From NCBI RefSeq assembly GCF_900156805.1, contig NZ_FTOQ01000012.1, forward strand, positions 1 through 64,000: a DNA stretch of 64,000 nucleotides. Direction: 5' to 3'. The notes below the pieces were generated by a model. The model worked only from the letters and a program-made list of their open reading frames with translations. It was not told where the DNA came from and made no database searches. How positions within the stretch are numbered: the stretch's first letter is position 1; each line of letters begins with the position of its first letter. The DNA is from Roseivivax lentus (GTDB lineage: Bacteria > Pseudomonadota > Alphaproteobacteria > Rhodobacterales > Rhodobacteraceae). Positions 62,250 to 64,000 of the stretch are shown one piece after another. A program made the translations under genes and the position numbers.

Positions 62250-64000
62250 ATGACGTATTTATCTCATCCGCGTTTTGCGGCCCTGCTGTGCTGTCTGACG
62301 CTCATCCCCGCCCATGCGCTGGCGCAGGATTCCTTTGCCGATCTGCGCGAGCCGCCGCGCAACCTGGCGGAGCTGTTCCAGCAGGTCGAGGACACCGAAA
62401 CCCTCGATCTCGACGAGGCCGTCGCGCGCCGTATCGAAACCCGGGCGGAGTTCGGCGGCGAAGCGCGCGCGCATGTGCTGGTGCGGCTGGCCGAGCCCCT
62501 GACGGGTATCCTGCGCGACCGTCTGGCAGAGCAGGGCCTCGAGATCATCGACCGGTTCGACGCCGATATCTGGATCGCCCGGACCGACCGCGCCGGTGCG
62601 GATCTGCTCGATCAGAGCGAGGATATCAGCGCCGCCGCCATCATCCCGGCCGCCGCCAAGGTGTCGCCGTTGATCTCGCTCGAGACGCCGTTCGACTGGC
62701 AGCGGCGCGACGGCTCGGAAGAGCTGGGCTATTCCATTCTGTTCCACAAGGGCGTCACGGCGGACGAGGCCGTCGGCACGCTCTCGGATGTGGCGGAGCT
62801 GGAGATCGACCGCGTCGATCCGCTCGGCTTTTCCTACGTGCGGTCGCTGACGGTGCCGCTGACCGCGGACGAGCTGCTGAGTGTCGCCAACCTCGATATC
62901 GTGCAGTTCATCGAACCCGAAGCGGCGCCGGTGATCGACAACAACCGCAACAACACCCAGCCGCTGTCCAATGTCGATGACGTGCAGGTAGCGCCGTACA
63001 ACCTGTCCGGCGCGGGTGTGACCGTGGGTGTGTGGGAAGCGAATGACGTCGTGCGCGCCACCCATGTGGACCTGACCCCGCGCGTCACGGTGCAGCCGGG
63101 CCAGACCGCGAGCCAGGATGGCCACGCGCTGCACGTCACCGGCACGATCGGTGCTTCGGGCGTCAACAATCCCGCCGCGGAAGGCATGGCGCCGGCGGTC
63201 ACCATCCTGTCCTGGGATGCGGCCTCAGACGCGGCTGAGATGGCCGTGGCGGCCGCCCCCGGCGCCGCGAACCGGATCGTCGCGTCGAACCATTCCTACG
63301 GGATTGGGATCGGCTGGGACAATGCAGGCCTGGTCTTCGGCTCGCAGGCGGCCTTCGGCTCTTACACCAACCTGTCGGTCGGGTTCGATCAGGTGATCGC
63401 CGGGGATGGCGTCAGCGTTCCCGCGACCGACCTCGTGGTGCTGAAATCGGCGGGCAACGACCGCAATGACGGTCCGGGCGCCGGGCCGAACCCGGACGAT
63501 TGCAACCAGGGCAGCGCCGCCTTCGATGCCGATTGCCTCGGGCCGCGGGCCTCGGCCAAGAACCCGATCACCGTCGGGGCGATGAATGGCGGTGCCTTGA
63601 TCGCCAACTTCTCGAGCTTCGGTCCCACCGATGACGGGCGGCTGAAGCCCGATCTCGTGGCCAACGGCACCAATGTCTTGTCGCTGGGCGACGCCACCGG
63701 GCCGCAGACCGATACCGGCACCTTCACGACGCAGGGCACGTCGATGTCGACCCCTGCGGTCACCGGGATCGTGGCGCTTCTCTTCGAGGAGATCGCGGAT
63801 CAGGGGTTGCCGCTTCCCTCCGCCGCCGCGATCAAGGCGATCCTGATCCAGACCGCCCGCGACGTGGCGGGCACGGGGCAGGCGCAGGTCGGCCCCGATT
63901 TCGCCACCGGCTGGGGCATCGCCGATGCGCAGGCCGCGGTCGACCTGCTGCGCCGGCCGGGCGGGCCGGGCTTTGCCGAAGGCACGCTGACCGCGACGGG
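62250..64000 (+). CDS. Secreted S8-family serine protease, 3' end outside the window
   Basis: The first 583 codons of a subtilase; no stop occurs before the window ends. A signal peptide covers about residues 1-26 (ALA-Q). Residues 27-240 form a propeptide-like region. The catalytic domain shows His292 (DGHALHVTGT), the oxyanion Asn (KSAGNDRND) and Ser498 (GTSMSTPAVTG). The Asp position reads VGVWEAND, that is, Glu263 where the family has Asp in VGVWDGG-type motifs. GGAG lies eight bases before the ATG. Extra C-terminal domains are likely beyond the window. Confidence 0.88.
   Translation, partial: MTYLSHPRFAALLCCLTLIPAHALAQDSFADLREPPRNLAELFQQVEDTETLDLDEAVARRIETRAEFGGEARAHVLVRLAEPLTGILRDRLAEQGLEIIDRFDADIWIARTDRAGADLLDQSEDISAAAIIPAAAKVSPLISLETPFDWQRRDGSEELGYSILFHKGVTADEAVGTLSDVAELEIDRVDPLGFSYVRSLTVPLTADELLSVANLDIVQFIEPEAAPVIDNNRNNTQPLSNVDDVQVAPYNLSGAGVTVGVWEANDVVRATHVDLTPRVTVQPGQTASQDGHALHVTGTIGASGVNNPAAEGMAPAVTILSWDAASDAAEMAVAAAPGAANRIVASNHSYGIGIGWDNAGLVFGSQAAFGSYTNLSVGFDQVIAGDGVSVPATDLVVLKSAGNDRNDGPGAGPNPDDCNQGSAAFDADCLGPRASAKNPITVGAMNGGALIANFSSFGPTDDGRLKPDLVANGTNVLSLGDATGPQTDTGTFTTQGTSMSTPAVTGIVALLFEEIADQGLPLPSAAAIKAILIQTARDVAGTGQAQVGPDFATGWGIADAQAAVDLLRRPGGPGFAEGTLTAT

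Overview
The window is GC-rich, densely packed chromosome-like DNA of an alphaproteobacterium, most likely a marine Rhodobacteraceae (Roseobacter-type). I infer this from the gene families: two TRAP systems (one of TAXI type), a DddP-like M24 protein, a membrane-bound cytochrome-c urate oxidase, a homogentisate operon with a DUF2783 partner, and many solute-binding proteins. I saw no RNA genes, CRISPR arrays, insertion sequences or phage genes. The window ends inside a subtilase gene.

Layout. (1) 0.4-6.7 kb: a DctP-type TRAP transporter whose binding protein is transcribed away from its permeases, followed by a luciferase-like monooxygenase, an enol-lactonase-like hydrolase and a TDT-family membrane protein. 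(2) 6.7-11.9 kb, minus strand: GABA transaminase, a second class III aminotransferase, a membrane-anchored glutamate-synthase-like protein and a carboxymuconolactone-decarboxylase-family protein. (3) 12.1-23.4 kb, plus strand: a PuuR-like XRE-cupin regulator, a TAXI-TRAP importer, a universal stress protein, and an unusual enzyme set: nitrilase-fold amidase, 916-residue Orn/Lys/Arg-type decarboxylase, ATP-grasp ligase and C45 Ntn amidase. (4) 23.5-40.7 kb: two divergent operons around one regulator. The minus-strand operon encodes the regulator itself (a winged helix fused to an ABC-type solute-binding domain), an SDR, a DddP-like protein and a 2-oxoacid dehydrogenase with a split E2 plus an aldehyde dehydrogenase. 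The plus-strand operon encodes a ribose-type ABC importer, a paralogous SDR, a beta-hydroxyacid dehydrogenase and a ThuA protein. Tandem palindromes lie between them. (5) 40.8-46.7 kb: MarR regulator and the homogentisate pathway (HmgA, FahA, MBL protein, FAD monooxygenase, DUF2783). (6) 46.9-48.1 kb: creatinase. (7) 48.2-62.0 kb: urate to glyoxylate catabolism (urate oxidase, HIU hydrolase, allantoinase-OHCU decarboxylase fusion, ureidoglycolate lyase, urate permease, ureidoglycine aminohydrolase), a hydantoin/allantoin racemase with a Pot-type ABC importer, and GntR and GNAT genes. (8) 62.25 kb to the end: a secreted S8 protease, truncated by the window.

Taken together, regions 2, 3, 6 and 7 look like a block for scavenging nitrogenous compounds (GABA/polyamine-like substrates, creatine, urate, allantoin/hydantoins). 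The two most unusual parts are the decarboxylase/ATP-grasp/Ntn-amidase cassette in region 3, which looks like a non-homologous parallel to the gamma-glutamyl-putrescine route, and the winged-helix/solute-binding fusion regulator with its tandem operators and split-E2 complex in region 4. All family assignments were made by eye from motifs; no database search was run.
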